A stretch of DNA of 64,000 nt from Streptococcus panodentis. GTDB taxonomy: Bacteria > Bacillota > Bacilli > Lactobacillales > Streptococcaceae. Position 1 is the first letter of the stretch. Each line of letters starts with the position of its first letter. The notes beneath the pieces were generated by a model. The model worked only from the letters and a program-made list of their open reading frames with translations, had not been told where the DNA came from and searched no databases. The stretch is from the NCBI RefSeq assembly GCF_017884005.1, contig NZ_QFAY01000014.1:1-64000 (forward strand), written 5' to 3'. Shown one piece after another: positions 46,002 through 55,760 of the stretch. A program made the translations under genes and the position numbers.

Positions 46002-48071
46002 ATGGTCACGATTAAAGATATAGCAAAAATGGCTGGTGTTTCTCACGGCACAGCTTCCAATGTACTTAACAAAAAAGGGAATGTTAGCACCCAGAAAATC
46101 CAGTTAGTTGAAGAAGCAGCGAAAAAATTAGGCTATCAGCTTAATTCCCAAGCCCAGCTCTTAAGGAAAAAGAACTCGGACAAGGTGGTTGTTCTGCTGC
46201 CTATGAGCCTTCAGGACAAATATACCCTGTTTTTATCCATTTTATCTAAATATTTTTATCGCAAAAATATAGAGGTAGAAGTTTCTTATATTTTTGATAG
46301 AAAAGAAGTGGATCAAGCGATTGAAAAACGTTCGGCCAGTCTGCCTAAGGCAATTGTTTGCTGCGGAATGAGGCCAACAAACAGCTATCTTTCTTCTAAG
46401 AACAGTTTAAATATTTATTATGTGGATTTTTGGAGTTCTAAGAAGTTACCTAAATTAATCAATATTGGTTTTAATCATGATAAAACTTTTTATGCTATTT
46501 CTGATTTAATACAGCGCTATGATATAACAGATTTAAGGATTTTATCTCATGAGCTTGAAAGAGACAGACAGTTTATCCATGATTTAGAAAATTATCTTGA
46601 CTGTGACAATCCTATACCGGTTACTCGTATTAATGATTCAAAAATATTATTGAATTTATTTGAATTGGTCAAGAAATCTGCAAGACACACGCTGGTTGTT
46701 TCGACCAGTCCGGATTTAACAGAACTGTTTATGAAAACGGCGGAGTGGAACGGATTTGAAGCCAATACCCACATCGTGACAATTTGCAATCGACAGATTT
46801 TTCATCAATCGGGTATGGATTATATTGAATTAAATATCGAAAAATGCGCGAATGCAGTTGCTAGAAAAATTGATAATCTATCGAAAGAAGATTTGGAAAT
46901 TCAGGCTGATGGTCTCTATCAACAGCTGTCAGTTCCAGTCAGCGGTCAAAAACAAAAGATAAAAATGCTGACGATTGAGAGCCCGATGACAGAGGCGATG
47001 AAGTCGTTGCTGGACAAATATCACAGTCTTTCCGGCATAGAAGTGAAAATTGATACCTTGCCTTATCATCTGCTGTATGAATTAGTAATGGAACGTTCAC
47101 CAAAACTGCAGGAATATGAATTAGTCAGGTTGGATATGGCTTGGTTAAGGAGTGTTGATAAAGCCTTACTGCAAAACTTACAGGATTCTGCAGCGATAAA
47201 AAATATAATGCAGAAGTTTGATGCAAAACTGGTGGCTGAGTATGTACATATTAATGACGAACTGTATACAATACCTCTTGATATTAGTGTTCAGATGTTG
47301 TTTTACAGAAAGGATCTCTTTGAAGATAAGCTATTTCAAAGGCGGTATTTTGAAACAACCAGAGAACATTTAAAAGTTCCTGAAAATTTTAAACAATTTG
47401 ACCGAATTACAAGATTTTTAAGAAATGAATCTATTCAAACAGAATACAATTTATACGGGCATACTATTTCAGATTTAAATCCAATTTTGTCGTACAGTGA
47501 TTTTATTCCAAGATTAAAGGAGAAAATTAAACAGGAAGCATTCACTGAGGAACTGTTTGAAAAAACACTGGAGGAATATACTGCAAGCAGGGATTTTTCT
47601 TTAAATAATTCAGAGGATCACTGGCGTCAGGTTGCTGATAATTTTGCCTTGGGAAAGACAGCTATGGAAATTATTTATTCAAACTATGCCTTTCGTTTTT
47701 TGCGTGGCTCAAGCGTTTTAAGCAGCAGCATGATAGGTGTTGCTGATATTCCAGGTCAATCTCCCCTGCTTGGCGGAGGCTGTCTGGGAATTATCAAAAA
47801 TGGAAATAATCGTTTGGCGCTTGATTTTATGACTTGGCTTTATTCTGATGAAATCCTGCAAGTCTTATCTCATCTGGGAGGTTTTGTCATTACGAAGAAT
47901 GCCAAAAATGACATTACGTTATTAAATAGTTATCCATGGTTAGAAGATTTCTCAGAAAAAATGAGAAAAGGCAGTCGATTTCATATCGGAGAGTTGCAGA
48001 TGACTTTTGAGAAAGAAAAAACTTATGGAGAAGAAATAAAAAAACACCTGCAAAAACGGTTAGAAAAATAG
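46002..48071 (+). CDS. LacI-type regulator fused to a type II solute-binding domain
   Basis: A 689-residue protein, twice the normal LacI length. The LacI headpiece is 1-50 (TIKDIAKMAGVSHGTASNVLNKKG). Residues about 58-310 form a type I periplasmic-binding-like domain as in ordinary LacI proteins. From about 318 (IKMLTIESPMTEAMKSLLDK) to the end it reads like an extracellular solute-binding protein of the SBP_bac_1 class: DELYTIPLDISVQMLFYRKDLFED, the helix PENFKQFDRIT, and LGGGCLGIIKNG..ALDFMTWLYS. There is no signal peptide, so both sensors are cytoplasmic. It lies at the end of the importer cluster and is the likely ligand of the two CG-centred palindromes at 39328 and 39432. Confidence 0.88.
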   Translation: MVTIKDIAKMAGVSHGTASNVLNKKGNVSTQKIQLVEEAAKKLGYQLNSQAQLLRKKNSDKVVVLLPMSLQDKYTLFLSILSKYFYRKNIEVEVSYIFDRKEVDQAIEKRSASLPKAIVCCGMRPTNSYLSSKNSLNIYYVDFWSSKKLPKLINIGFNHDKTFYAISDLIQRYDITDLRILSHELERDRQFIHDLENYLDCDNPIPVTRINDSKILLNLFELVKKSARHTLVVSTSPDLTELFMKTAEWNGFEANTHIVTICNRQIFHQSGMDYIELNIEKCANAVARKIDNLSKEDLEIQADGLYQQLSVPVSGQKQKIKMLTIESPMTEAMKSLLDKYHSLSGIEVKIDTLPYHLLYELVMERSPKLQEYELVRLDMAWLRSVDKALLQNLQDSAAIKNIMQKFDAKLVAEYVHINDELYTIPLDISVQMLFYRKDLFEDKLFQRRYFETTREHLKVPENFKQFDRITRFLRNESIQTEYNLYGHTISDLNPILSYSDFIPRLKEKIKQEAFTEELFEKTLEEYTASRDFSLNNSEDHWRQVADNFALGKTAMEIIYSNYAFRFLRGSSVLSSSMIGVADIPGQSPLLGGGCLGIIKNGNNRLALDFMTWLYSDEILQVLSHLGGFVITKNAKNDITLLNSYPWLEDFSEKMRKGSRFHIGELQMTFEKEKTYGEEIKKHLQKRLEK

Positions 48072-48221
48072 GCGAGTAGATTTGCACAGCAAAATTTTTT
48101 TATAAACAACTTTATCAGAATTTTAAATTTAAATTTTAAAATAGAAGCGTCACTGTTGTAGTTGGCGCTTTTAAATAATCTAATCAATTGATCAAATAGA
48201 AGATAGGGGGAATGGCCAATA
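48072..48221. other. Intergenic spacer after the LacI-type gene
   Basis: AT-rich; a weak dyad (AGCGTCAC..GTTGGCGCTTTT at 48147-48172) may act as terminator. Base composition returns to the chromosomal mean beyond this point. Confidence 0.4.
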
Positions 48222-48584
48222 TCGTCATTTAGTTTATCTTTTATTTCGTCGTTAACTTGCCTTGCTCCAACAGTCCAGAAGGACTGTTGGAGGCTGGAGA
48301 TAAAGGGAACGCAGTTCTCGGCTTTCGTTCAGTCCGAACCTAGAAACAAGATAGTGAGATCGAAAGGCTGTGGATAAGGAGGCTGAGACAGACTCCCGTG
48401 GTGACTGTGTCCTCACTCACAGGGGGATGTAACTTTTGGAAGATGCTGTATAAAAGTTCTTCAGTCTCGCTTTGTTTTGGTAAAAAACTCTTGACTCGGT
48501 AGCTGATTGCTCAAAAGCTCCAGTGGAGGTTTTGAGGTTATAGATAAAGCTTCCGATCACTACTAAAAGCAAAGGAAAAGACTA
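48222..48584 (-). repeat. R2 element ends enclosing other repeats (nested composite)
   Basis: The R2 right end TCGTCATTTAGTTTATCTTT starts at 48222 after TA (48220-48221), and the left end CTAAAAGCAAAGGAAAAGAC lies at 48563-48584 before TA (48585-48586). Between them are a palindrome block shared with 436-520 and the whole R1 copy c (48379-48564). The simplest reading is that R1 landed inside an R2 element. Confidence 0.65.
48379..48564 (+). repeat. Large dispersed repeat R1, copy c
   Basis: Same orientation as 37069, with the same TTGGTAAAAAACTCTTGAC..GGTAGCTGATTGCTC core. It includes the AAAGCTCCAGTGGAGGTTTT module also found in copy a, then breaks off. Confidence 0.75.
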
Positions 48585-48586
48585 TA

Positions 48587-48998
48587 CAATTTCCAATCTG
48601 AAATCTAAAACTTTAGAAGTCATTTTACATTAGTATTGAAATAATTCCGACCTTTTCTCGGTGATGGAATTTTACTAGCTCTTGCCAATAATTAGTGAAA
48701 GCAGTGTTATTGAGGCTCTAAGCTCAGCAGCATGCTGTGGAACTCTGCAATTCTTTTGCTGCAAGCTGCGTTTGCTCGAATCCTAGCCTTTCAGCCTTAC
48801 TTCCAGTTTCTAGAATCAGATTGAAAAAGATTCCCGGGCTGTTGAAGCTGACGTCCGCCAAAAAGGATGTGAAACTAAAATAGAATTAGTATAAATCTTG
48901 AAAAGCTTTATTTTTCAAAGTTTTCTCTTACTAGGCAAAAATTTTCTAATATGGTATAATAAGAAGTAATGTAAAAATGGAATAGAGGAGTTCTTGAT
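48587..48998. other. Intergenic stretch before yneF
   Basis: No gene or known repeat recognised in 48590-48930. A -10 TATAAT (48955-48960) and GAGGAG before ATG 48999 serve the YneF gene. Confidence 0.5.
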
Positions 48999-49247
48999 AT
49001 GAATCTAGTTTTACCAATTTTCTTGGTGATTGCCGCCTTTGCCGGAGGCATCATTTTGGGGATGTACTTGCTGCGCCGTCAGGTGGAAAAGGAATTTGCG
49101 GAAAATCCGCGCTTGAATGTGGAAGCAGTCCGTACTCTGCTCAGTGCCAGCGGCCAGCGGCCGAGTGAGGCCAAGGTGCATCAGGTGTACCGTCAGATTA
49201 TCAGCCAGCAGAAAGCAGCGCTGGCCAACAGCAAAAAGAAAAAATAA
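48999..49247 (+). CDS. yneF: YneF family (UPF0154) small membrane protein
   Basis: An 82-residue protein with one N-terminal membrane segment (about 3-25, [20 protein letters not shown]) and a conserved basic cytoplasmic tail ([20 protein letters not shown]). This matches the UPF0154 family. Function unknown. A hairpin resembling a terminator (GCCTCGCTGCTTTGAGGC) follows at about 49258. Confidence 0.9.
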   Translation: MNLVLPIFLVIAAFAGGIILGMYLLRRQVEKEFAENPRLNVEAVRTLLSASGQRPSEAKVHQVYRQIISQQKAALANSKKKK

Positions 49248-49431
49248 TCTGCAGCCAGCCTCGCTGCTTTGAGGCTGAGCAGAATTTAGGACCTGTATTC
49301 TACGGAGGCGGCTTGGCCAGTGAGAGAGGATGTTCTCCTTGGATGGGGTAAGCTGCAGGCATACAGGTTCTTATATAAAAAATGGGGATTTGGACTCGGC
49401 TTCCAATCCCTTGTTTTAGAAAGAAGACCTT

Positions 49432-50226
49432 ATGGACAATCGACCAATCGGTTTTTTAGACTCGGGTGTGGGGGGGCTGACTGTTGTCCGCGAGCTCATG
49501 CGGCAGCTCCCCCACGAAGAGGTAATTTATATCGGAGATTCGGCACGGGCCCCATATGGCCCAAGGCCTGCTGAGCAGATCCGGGCTTATACTTGGCAGC
49601 TGGTCAACTTTCTCCTGACCAAGGATGTCAAGATGATAGTTTTTGCCTGCAATACAGCAACGGCAGTCGTCTGGGAGGAAATCAAAGAGCAGCTGGCGAT
49701 TCCTGTCTTGGGTGTCATCCTGCCGGGGGCCAGCGCGGCTATTAAGTCAACAGCCAGCGGCCGAATCGGTGTCATTGGAACCCCCATGACAGTCAAATCA
49801 GACATCTACCGTCAGAAGATCCAGGCCCTGTCTCCGGACATGCAGGTGGAAAGTCTGGCCTGTCCCAAATTTGTACCTTTGGTGGAGTCCAATGAGCTGA
49901 CTTCCAGCGTGACCAAAAAGGTGGTCTATGAAAGTCTGCAGCCGCTGGCCGGCCGTGTAGATACCTTGGTTCTGGGCTGTACCCACTATCCGCTCTTGCG
50001 GCCGATTATTCAAAATGTTATGGGACCCCAGGTCAAGCTGATTGACAGCGGGGCCGAATGCGTGCGGGACATTTCTGTCCTGCTCAATTATTTTGAAATC
50101 AACCGCAGCCGTGATAAGCAGGAACTGAACCACCGATTTTACACAACAGCCAGTGCCAAGAGCTTTGCGGAGATTGCAGAGAGCTGGCTCGGAAAAGAGA
50201 TAACTGTGGAGCATGTAAGACTATGA
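49432..50226 (+). CDS. murI: Glutamate racemase
   Basis: A 264-residue enzyme making D-glutamate for peptidoglycan. The two catalytic cysteines lie in FACNTATA and LGCTHYPLL, and the N-terminal [13 protein letters not shown] is typical. It opens a tightly packed run of eight genes, many overlapping by four bases. The order (murI, rdgB, phosphoesterase, CBS, XerD-like, scpA, scpB, rluB) is the same in pneumococcus. Confidence 0.97.
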   Translation: MDNRPIGFLDSGVGGLTVVRELMRQLPHEEVIYIGDSARAPYGPRPAEQIRAYTWQLVNFLLTKDVKMIVFACNTATAVVWEEIKEQLAIPVLGVILPGASAAIKSTASGRIGVIGTPMTVKSDIYRQKIQALSPDMQVESLACPKFVPLVESNELTSSVTKKVVYESLQPLAGRVDTLVLGCTHYPLLRPIIQNVMGPQVKLIDSGAECVRDISVLLNYFEINRSRDKQELNHRFYTTASAKSFAEIAESWLGKEITVEHVRL

Positions 50227-51233
50227 CAAAGACAAATGCAAACAAGATTTATGAGTATATTGATGAGGCCAACTGGTTTCTGGGGGAATGGGTGGACTAT
50301 CGGAGAATGTGCCAGACCTTTTCAGGGATTGCCCGCGAAGAGAGGCAGCTGCTGGAGAGGATCAATGATGAGCTGGCCGGCCTAGTCAATCGGGACCGGG
50401 GCAGTTTTTCAACCGTAGTCGTCAAATACCACTCTCCGCTTTCTTATATCCAATTTGTTCTGGATATGATCAATGAAGCTCAGGCGACGCACTTTAAGGT
50501 GGTTTCCCATAAGGGAGCGATCCTGATCACCCACCATGATAAGCTGAAGAAAATTTTCTTTCTCAGTCAGCAGGAAATCAGCCTGAATGACTTTTTTGGA
50601 AAGGAAGGCGAAGAAGTTTCGGTCGGAGATACGATTTTAATCGCTACCCGCAATGAGGGCAAAACAGCTGAATTTCGCAAGCTTTTTGATAAGCTGGGCT
50701 ACAGGGTGGAGAACCTCAATGATTATCCCGAGCTGCCTGAGGTGGAAGAAAGAGGGACGACCTTTGAGGAAAATGCCCGTCTGAAAGCAGAAACCATCAG
50801 TCAGCAGACTGGCAAGATGGTGTTGGCAGATGACTCGGGGCTGGAAGTGGATGTTTTGGGCGGTATGCCTGGTGTCTGGTCAGCCCGCTTTGCCGGCAGG
50901 GGAGCGAGCGATGATGAAAACAATATCAAGCTTCTGCACGAATTGGCCATGGTTTTTGATATTAAGGACCGCTCGGCCCATTTCCATACGACGCTGGTCG
51001 TTGCCAGTCCGGATCGGGAATCTTTGGTAGTAGAAGCGGATTGGCCGGGCTATATTGCCCATGAGCCAAAGGGAGAAAATGGCTTTGGCTACGATCCCTT
51101 ATTTTTAGTGGGAGAAACAGGAAAAACATCTGCCGAGCTGACCTTGGAAGAAAAGAATGCTCAGTCCCATCGGGCTCAGGCAGTGCAGAAATTAGTGGAG
51201 GTATTTCCAGCATGGCAAAGCAAACAATCATAG
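50223..51233 (+). CDS. rdgB: XTP/dITP pyrophosphatase (RdgB/HAM1) with an N-terminal extension
   Basis: A 336-residue two-part protein. Residues about 1-135 are a streptococcal domain I do not recognise ([22 protein letters not shown]). Residues about 138-336 are an RdgB/HAM1 house-cleaning enzyme that hydrolyses non-canonical purine triphosphates: [39 protein letters not shown], and [10 protein letters not shown]. It overlaps murI by four bases. Confidence 0.92.
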   Translation: MTKTNANKIYEYIDEANWFLGEWVDYRRMCQTFSGIAREERQLLERINDELAGLVNRDRGSFSTVVVKYHSPLSYIQFVLDMINEAQATHFKVVSHKGAILITHHDKLKKIFFLSQQEISLNDFFGKEGEEVSVGDTILIATRNEGKTAEFRKLFDKLGYRVENLNDYPELPEVEERGTTFEENARLKAETISQQTGKMVLADDSGLEVDVLGGMPGVWSARFAGRGASDDENNIKLLHELAMVFDIKDRSAHFHTTLVVASPDRESLVVEADWPGYIAHEPKGENGFGYDPLFLVGETGKTSAELTLEEKNAQSHRAQAVQKLVEVFPAWQSKQS

Positions 51234-51733
51234 TCATGAGTGATTCTCATGGGGACCGTGCGATTGTAGAGGAGATAAAAAATCGTTATTTGGGAAAGGT
51301 GGATGCTATTTTTCATGACGGCGATTCGGAGCTGCCTTTTGATGATGAGATTTGGGAGGGCATTTCTGTCGTGGCCGGCAATATGGACTTTTACGACGGC
51401 TATCCAGAGCGTTTGGTGACAGATCTGGACGGCACCGTTATCGCCCAGACCCACGGCCATCTCTTTCATATCAATTTTTCTTTTCAAAAGCTAGATCTGT
51501 GGGCACAGGAAGTAGGAGCGGCCATCTGTCTGTACGGCCATCTGCATATTCCTGAGGCCTGGATGGAGGGGAAAATCCTCTTTGTCAATCCGGGCTCTAT
51601 CAGCCAGCCGCGCGGTCTGATTAACGAGCGGCTCTACGCCAAGCTGGAAATCGAAGCGGACCGTTTCCGGGTGGACTACTACACACGTGAACACCAGCTT
51701 TACCCAAGCCTTTCTAAGGAGTTTGCACGATGA
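51212..51733 (+). CDS. YfcE/MJ0936-type metallophosphoesterase
   Basis: A 173-residue phosphodiesterase: MSDSHGD, FHDGDSE, VAGNMDF and [19 protein letters not shown] supply the metal ligands. It overlaps the end of rdgB by 22 bases in another frame. ATG 51212 follows a GGAGG inside rdgB. The physiological substrate is not known. Confidence 0.9.
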   Translation: MAKQTIIVMSDSHGDRAIVEEIKNRYLGKVDAIFHDGDSELPFDDEIWEGISVVAGNMDFYDGYPERLVTDLDGTVIAQTHGHLFHINFSFQKLDLWAQEVGAAICLYGHLHIPEAWMEGKILFVNPGSISQPRGLINERLYAKLEIEADRFRVDYYTREHQLYPSLSKEFAR

Positions 51734-52191
51734 TTGCCAAAGAATTTGAAGCCTATCTGCTGGAGCATGAAGAGACTTTTCTGACACCAGAGGCCAATTT
51801 AGCGGTCATGGTGGATACTCACAATGTGGATCATGCCCTCTTGCTGCTCAGTCAGATGACCTATTCCCGTATCCCGGTGGTGACGGCGGATAAACAGTTT
51901 GTCGGCACGATTTCCCTGACGGATATTATGGCCTACCGCCTGCAGCATGAGCTGCCGGAAGAAGTCTTTATGACCACTGATATTGTGCATATGACCAAAA
52001 AGGATGGGCTGACGGTGGAGCCAGACTATGCTCTTTCTGACGTCCTCCATAAGCTGGTCGATGAGTCCTTCCTGCCGGTGGTGGATAAGGGAGGCCATTT
52101 TCACGGGATTATCACCAGAAAGTCTATTTTGAAAGCGATGAATGCACTGATGCATAATTTCACCAGCCAATATAAGATTTGCAAAAAATGA
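51730..52191 (+). CDS. cbpB: CBS-pair protein, CbpB-like
   Basis: A 153-residue protein consisting of two CBS motifs (about 20-75 and 85-145; YSRIPVVTADKQFVGTISLTD and FLPVVDKGGHFHGIITRKS). Homologues in Firmicutes (DarB/CbpB) bind cyclic di-AMP. That ligand is inferred from family and context. It overlaps both neighbours by 3-4 bases. Confidence 0.82.
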   Translation: MIAKEFEAYLLEHEETFLTPEANLAVMVDTHNVDHALLLLSQMTYSRIPVVTADKQFVGTISLTDIMAYRLQHELPEEVFMTTDIVHMTKKDGLTVEPDYALSDVLHKLVDESFLPVVDKGGHFHGIITRKSILKAMNALMHNFTSQYKICKK

Positions 52192-52919
52192 AAGAACAGA
52201 TTACCCCTTTTTTAGATCAGAAGAACATCTCAGAAAATTCCAAAATTGCCTACGCCTATGATTTAGACCAGTTTGTCGATGAAATCCACGGCAGGGTGAC
52301 CGAGACCAATCTGCGGATTTATCAGGCCTCTATCAAGGATTTCAAGGCGGCAGTGCAGAAGCGCAAGCTGTCTGCGGTCAACCAGTTTCTCTATTTTTTG
52401 TACCAAAACGGCGTTATTGAGGAGTTCCACCGTCTGACCCTGCCCAAGGTGGCAGTGTCCAAGGAGCAGGAAAATGAACTGCTGGACCTGTCAGCCTTCT
52501 GGGAGGAGTCTGCGGTTCCCAAGGGCCGTCTCATGGCTCTGCTGATTTTGGAAATGGGCCTGCTGCCCAGTGAGATTCTGCAGGTCAAGATTGAAGACAT
52601 CGATCTTGACTTTCAGATTTTGCGGATTGAAAAAGCCGGACAGAAGCGGATTATCAAGATTCCTGACAGCCTGCTGGGCGAGCTGGAAGTCAATCTGACC
52701 GGGACCTATCTCTTTGAGAAAAAAGGCAGATCCTATTCTCGGCAGTGGGGCTTTCGCCAGCTGGAAGCCTTTCTGCTGGAGCAGGGGCAGGACAGCCTGT
52801 CGGCCCAGAGTCTGCGGGAGCAGTTCATCCTGCGTCAGCGGGAGAAAGGCATCGGCATTTATGATATTGCCCGTGACTTGGGCCTGAAAACGATTATTAC
52901 GCTAGAAAAATACAGATAA
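52188..52919 (+). CDS. XerD-like protein, catalytically degenerate tyrosine recombinase
   Basis: A 243-residue relative of XerD. The N-terminal SAM-like DNA-binding domain is kept, but catalytic residues are lost: the first Arg motif reads [11 protein letters not shown] instead of GLRxSEL, and the HxLR box is [10 protein letters not shown]-terminal Tyr remains (LEKYR). Streptococci resolve dimers with XerS, so this is not the working recombinase. Start ATG 52188 overlaps the cbpB stop. It precedes scpA, a conserved link. Confidence 0.88.
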   Translation: MKEQITPFLDQKNISENSKIAYAYDLDQFVDEIHGRVTETNLRIYQASIKDFKAAVQKRKLSAVNQFLYFLYQNGVIEEFHRLTLPKVAVSKEQENELLDLSAFWEESAVPKGRLMALLILEMGLLPSEILQVKIEDIDLDFQILRIEKAGQKRIIKIPDSLLGELEVNLTGTYLFEKKGRSYSRQWGFRQLEAFLLEQGQDSLSAQSLREQFILRQREKGIGIYDIARDLGLKTIITLEKYR

Positions 52920-53629
52920 TGGATATCAAATTAAAAGATTTTGAGGGGCCGCTGGATCTCTTGCTGCACCTTGTTTCCAAGTATCAGGTGGATATTTACG
53001 ATGTGCCCATTACGGAGGTCATCGAGCAGTATCTGGCCTATGTCGCTACTCTGCAGGCCATGAAGCTGGAAGTGACCGGCGAATATATGGTCATGGCCAG
53101 TCAGCTGATGCTGATCAAGAGCCGCAAGCTCCTGCCCAAGGTGGCAGATGAGGTGGATCTGGAGGATGATTTGGAGCAGGACCTGCTGAGTCAGATTGAG
53201 GAATACCGCCGCTTTAAGCTCTTGGGTGAGAAAATGTCTGTCCAGCACGAGGATCGGGCGCTTTATTATTCCAAGCCGAAGTTAGAGCTGGTTTATGAAG
53301 ACGCTGAGCTCCTGCATGACAAGTCGACTATTGATCTTTTCTTGGCCTTCTCCAAGGTAATGGCCAAGAAACAGGAGGAGTTTTCTAAGAGCCATACGAC
53401 CATTGTCCGGGATGAGTACAAGATTGAGGACATGATGGAAGTGGTGCGGAGCCGCTGCGCAGGCAGGAAACGTCTGGCTCTGCAGGAGATTTTTGCAGAG
53501 ACCAAGGATATGAATGAGGTCATCACCCTTTTTCTGGCGACGCTGGAATTGGTCAAGGTACAGGAAGTTCAGGTCATTCAGGAAGAAAATTTTGGAAATA
53601 TTTATTTAGTAGGAAGAGGAAATGAGTAA
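52919..53629 (+). CDS. scpA: Segregation and condensation protein ScpA
   Basis: A 236-residue kleisin of the SMC condensin complex. The N-terminus [25 protein letters not shown] is diagnostic; the C-terminal winged helix ([13 protein letters not shown]..) contacts the SMC ATPase head. It shares one base with the XerD-like stop and overlaps scpB by 8 bases. Confidence 0.96.
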   Translation: MDIKLKDFEGPLDLLLHLVSKYQVDIYDVPITEVIEQYLAYVATLQAMKLEVTGEYMVMASQLMLIKSRKLLPKVADEVDLEDDLEQDLLSQIEEYRRFKLLGEKMSVQHEDRALYYSKPKLELVYEDAELLHDKSTIDLFLAFSKVMAKKQEEFSKSHTTIVRDEYKIEDMMEVVRSRCAGRKRLALQEIFAETKDMNEVITLFLATLELVKVQEVQVIQEENFGNIYLVGRGNE

Positions 53630-54191
53630 GTTAGCGGAGATTGAAGCCCTGCTTTTTGTGGCAGGAGAAGATGGTCTGAAAGTTCACCAGTTGTCGGAAA
53701 TCCTTTCTTTGCCGCCGACCGGTGTGATGCAGAGTCTGGAGAAGCTGGCTGAGCAGTATGAGGCCAATCCGGATTCCAGCCTGACCCTGCTGGAAACTTC
53801 CAGAACCTATAAATTGGTCACGAAGCCAGAGTTTGCGGATCTTCTGCGCGAGTATTCGCGGGCTCCCATCAATCAGAGCCTGTCCCGAGCAGCTCTGGAG
53901 ACCCTGTCCATCATTGCCTACAAGCAGCCGATTACCCGAGTGGAGGTGGATGATATCCGCGGGGTTAATTCCAGCGGTGCCTTGGCCAAACTCCTGGCCT
54001 TTGAGCTGGTGCGGGAAGATGGCAAGAAAGAGGTCATCGGCCGGCCCAATCTCTATGTGACGACCGATTATTTCTTAGACTATATGGGGATTAATCACTT
54101 AGAGGAACTGCCGGTAGTTGAGGAGCAAGAGCTGATAGCTGAAGAAAGCCAGCTTTTTACGGAAAGGACAGATATCGATGAGAATCAATAA
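53622..54191 (+). CDS. scpB: Segregation and condensation protein ScpB
   Basis: A 189-residue condensin subunit with two winged-helix domains: [16 protein letters not shown] at the N-terminus and [28 protein letters not shown] in the centre. The acidic C-terminal tail is variable. It overlaps rluB by 14 bases in another frame. Confidence 0.96.
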   Translation: MSKLAEIEALLFVAGEDGLKVHQLSEILSLPPTGVMQSLEKLAEQYEANPDSSLTLLETSRTYKLVTKPEFADLLREYSRAPINQSLSRAALETLSIIAYKQPITRVEVDDIRGVNSSGALAKLLAFELVREDGKKEVIGRPNLYVTTDYFLDYMGINHLEELPVVEEQELIAEESQLFTERTDIDENQ

Positions 54192-54903
54192 ATACATCGC
54201 CCATGCCGGGATTGCCAGCCGGCGCAAGGCCGAGGAGCTAATCAAGCAGGGGGTGGTCACTGTCAATGGAGAGACTGTGCGGGATTTGGCCACCACCATT
54301 AAGTCGGGCGATTTGGTAGAAGTAGACGGTCAGCCGATTTATAATGAGGAAAAAGTTTACTATCTCCTCAACAAGCCGCGCGGCGTTATCTCCTCCGTCA
54401 GCGATGACAAAGGGCGCAGGACCGTAGTTGACCTCCTGCCCGAAGTCAAGGAACGGATCTATCCTGTGGGCCGCTTGGACTGGGATACTTCTGGCCTGCT
54501 TATTCTGACCAATGACGGCGACTTTACGGACGAGATGATTCATCCGCGCAATGAAATTGACAAGGTCTATGTGGCGCGCGTCAAGGGCTTGGCTAGTAAA
54601 GAAGTCCTGCGTCCGCTGACCCGCGGCATTGTCATTGACGGCAAGAAAACCAAGCCAGCTGTTTATAGTATTCTCAAGACGGATCCAGCTAAGAACCGCT
54701 CTGTGGTTGAGCTGACCATCCATGAAGGCCGCAACCACCAGGTCAAAAAGATGTTTGAAGCGGTCGGCCTCCAAGTGGACAAGCTGTCTCGGACCCGCTT
54801 CGGATATTTGGATCTGACCGGTCTGCGTCCAGGTGACTTTCGCCGCCTCAGCAAGAAAGAAATCAGCCAGCTCCATACTCTGGCTGTGACCAAAAAAAAA
54901 TGA
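54178..54903 (+). CDS. rluB: 23S rRNA pseudouridine synthase RluB family
   Basis: A 241-residue pseudouridine synthase: S4 RNA-binding domain ([22 protein letters not shown]) then the RsuA/RluB catalytic domain with the Asp of [17 protein letters not shown] and [12 protein letters not shown]. It probably modifies 23S rRNA helix 80-93 region. It overlaps yidD by four bases. Confidence 0.95.
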   Translation: MRINKYIAHAGIASRRKAEELIKQGVVTVNGETVRDLATTIKSGDLVEVDGQPIYNEEKVYYLLNKPRGVISSVSDDKGRRTVVDLLPEVKERIYPVGRLDWDTSGLLILTNDGDFTDEMIHPRNEIDKVYVARVKGLASKEVLRPLTRGIVIDGKKTKPAVYSILKTDPAKNRSVVELTIHEGRNHQVKKMFEAVGLQVDKLSRTRFGYLDLTGLRPGDFRRLSKKEISQLHTLAVTKKK

Positions 54904-55142
54904 TTAAAAAAATCCTAATATCGCCGGTCCGTTTTTACCAGCGCTTTATTTCACCTGCCTTTCCTCCTTCCTGCCGCTTTCGGCCGACCTGCTCCAACTA
55001 CATGATTGAAGCCATCGAGAAGCACGGCGCCAAGGGAGTTCTGATGGGCCTGGCCCGCATCTTGCGCTGCCACCCCTGGTCCAAGGAGGGAGACGATCCG
55101 GTGCCGGACCATTTCAGCCTAAGAAGAAGTAGATCAGAATAA
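54900..55142 (+). CDS. yidD: Membrane protein insertion efficiency factor YidD
   Basis: An 80-residue amphipathic protein with the conserved [28 protein letters not shown] core and [14 protein letters not shown]. It supports YidC-dependent membrane insertion. It is the last gene of the murI-to-yidD run; an AT-rich gap with the next promoter follows. Confidence 0.95.
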   Translation: MIKKILISPVRFYQRFISPAFPPSCRFRPTCSNYMIEAIEKHGAKGVLMGLARILRCHPWSKEGDDPVPDHFSLRRSRSE

Positions 55143-55184
55143 AGGAATTTTTATTTTCTTTTTCTTTTTTTTATACAAACTTTT

Positions 55185-55213
55185 TTGACATATATATGTG
55201 TGTGTGTTATACT
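55185..55213 (+). promoter_or_regulatory. Strong promoter
   Basis: TTGACA (55185-55190), a 17-bp alternating TA/TG spacer and TATACT (55208-55213). Start expected near 55220. Confidence 0.85.
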
Positions 55214-55219
55214 CAAAGT

Positions 55220-55368
55220 GTAGGGAACTTTTTAGAAAGGAAACATTCGGAAATCATCCAGGTTAGAGGCCAATTCACCTTGGTGACGACATCACTAACG
55301 GAAAACAAGGCTAAAGGGTTCCTTACTTCTAACCCTGTGCACGCTTCCAGATATGAGGTACACAATTA
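55220..55368 (+). ncRNA. Structured 5' leader of unknown class
   Basis: About 150 nt between promoter and coding start can form several helices: AGGGAAC with GGTTCCTT, GGTTAGAG with CTTCTAACC, CCTTG with CAAGG enclosing GTGA..TCAC, and a last TGTG..CACA hairpin just before the start. The nested arrangement looks like a riboswitch or autoregulatory leader. It does not match the FMN, TPP, M-box, ydaO or preQ1 consensus sequences as I know them. No Shine-Dalgarno is obvious; GAGG (55355) lies within the last hairpin. Confidence 0.55.
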
Positions 55369-55758
55369 ATGAAAAAGATTTTGCTCATTTTGGCGGCTCT
55401 CTTGCTGCTGACTTGGACCGTTCAGCTTCGTGCTGCTGATGCTGCTTCTGAGCAGGCCGCCCCGGCTGTCAAGGCAAATAATTACACGATTAAAGTCTTG
55501 ACAGAAAATCTCAAAGACAGCAGTCAAGAGGAAATTGACCAGTTTTTTGAAGGGCTCTCAGATGATACCCGCATTTGTGCAGATAAGACTGGCGGCTTTG
55601 TCTATCGGAGTCAGGATGCTCCACAAGTTAATCCGAATCAGCCAGACGCCGCTGTATCTACTAACCAAGCCGGCCAAGAGCAGGTCCATGATATCAATGG
55701 TCCTGACTCAGCAACGGTCAAAGAGGTGAAAGAAGCTCTGAAAAGTCTGAAATCATAA
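55369..55758 (+). CDS. Small exported protein of unknown function
   Basis: A 129-residue protein: signal peptide or N-terminal anchor (KKILLILAALLLLTWTVQLRA, possible cut after ADA), then an extracellular part with NYTIKVLTENLKDSSQEEID, one Cys (C62 region, TRICADKTGG) and an Asn/Gln/Asp-rich tail. No lipobox or wall anchor. I do not recognise the family. It has its own strong promoter and an unusually long structured leader, and ends at a shared terminator. Confidence 0.7.
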   Translation: MKKILLILAALLLLTWTVQLRAADAASEQAAPAVKANNYTIKVLTENLKDSSQEEIDQFFEGLSDDTRICADKTGGFVYRSQDAPQVNPNQPDAAVSTNQAGQEQVHDINGPDSATVKEVKEALKSLKS

Positions 55759-55760
55759 AG

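Noticed and set aside
52188..52919. Active XerD recombinase with a nearby dif site
   Set aside because: Catalytic Arg and His boxes are missing and no dif-like palindrome was seen near scpA. Streptococci use XerS with its own site elsewhere.
55220..55368. c-di-AMP (ydaO), M-box or preQ1 riboswitch
   Set aside because: Potassium genes nearby made ydaO attractive, but the conserved core sequences of these classes are not present in the order required.
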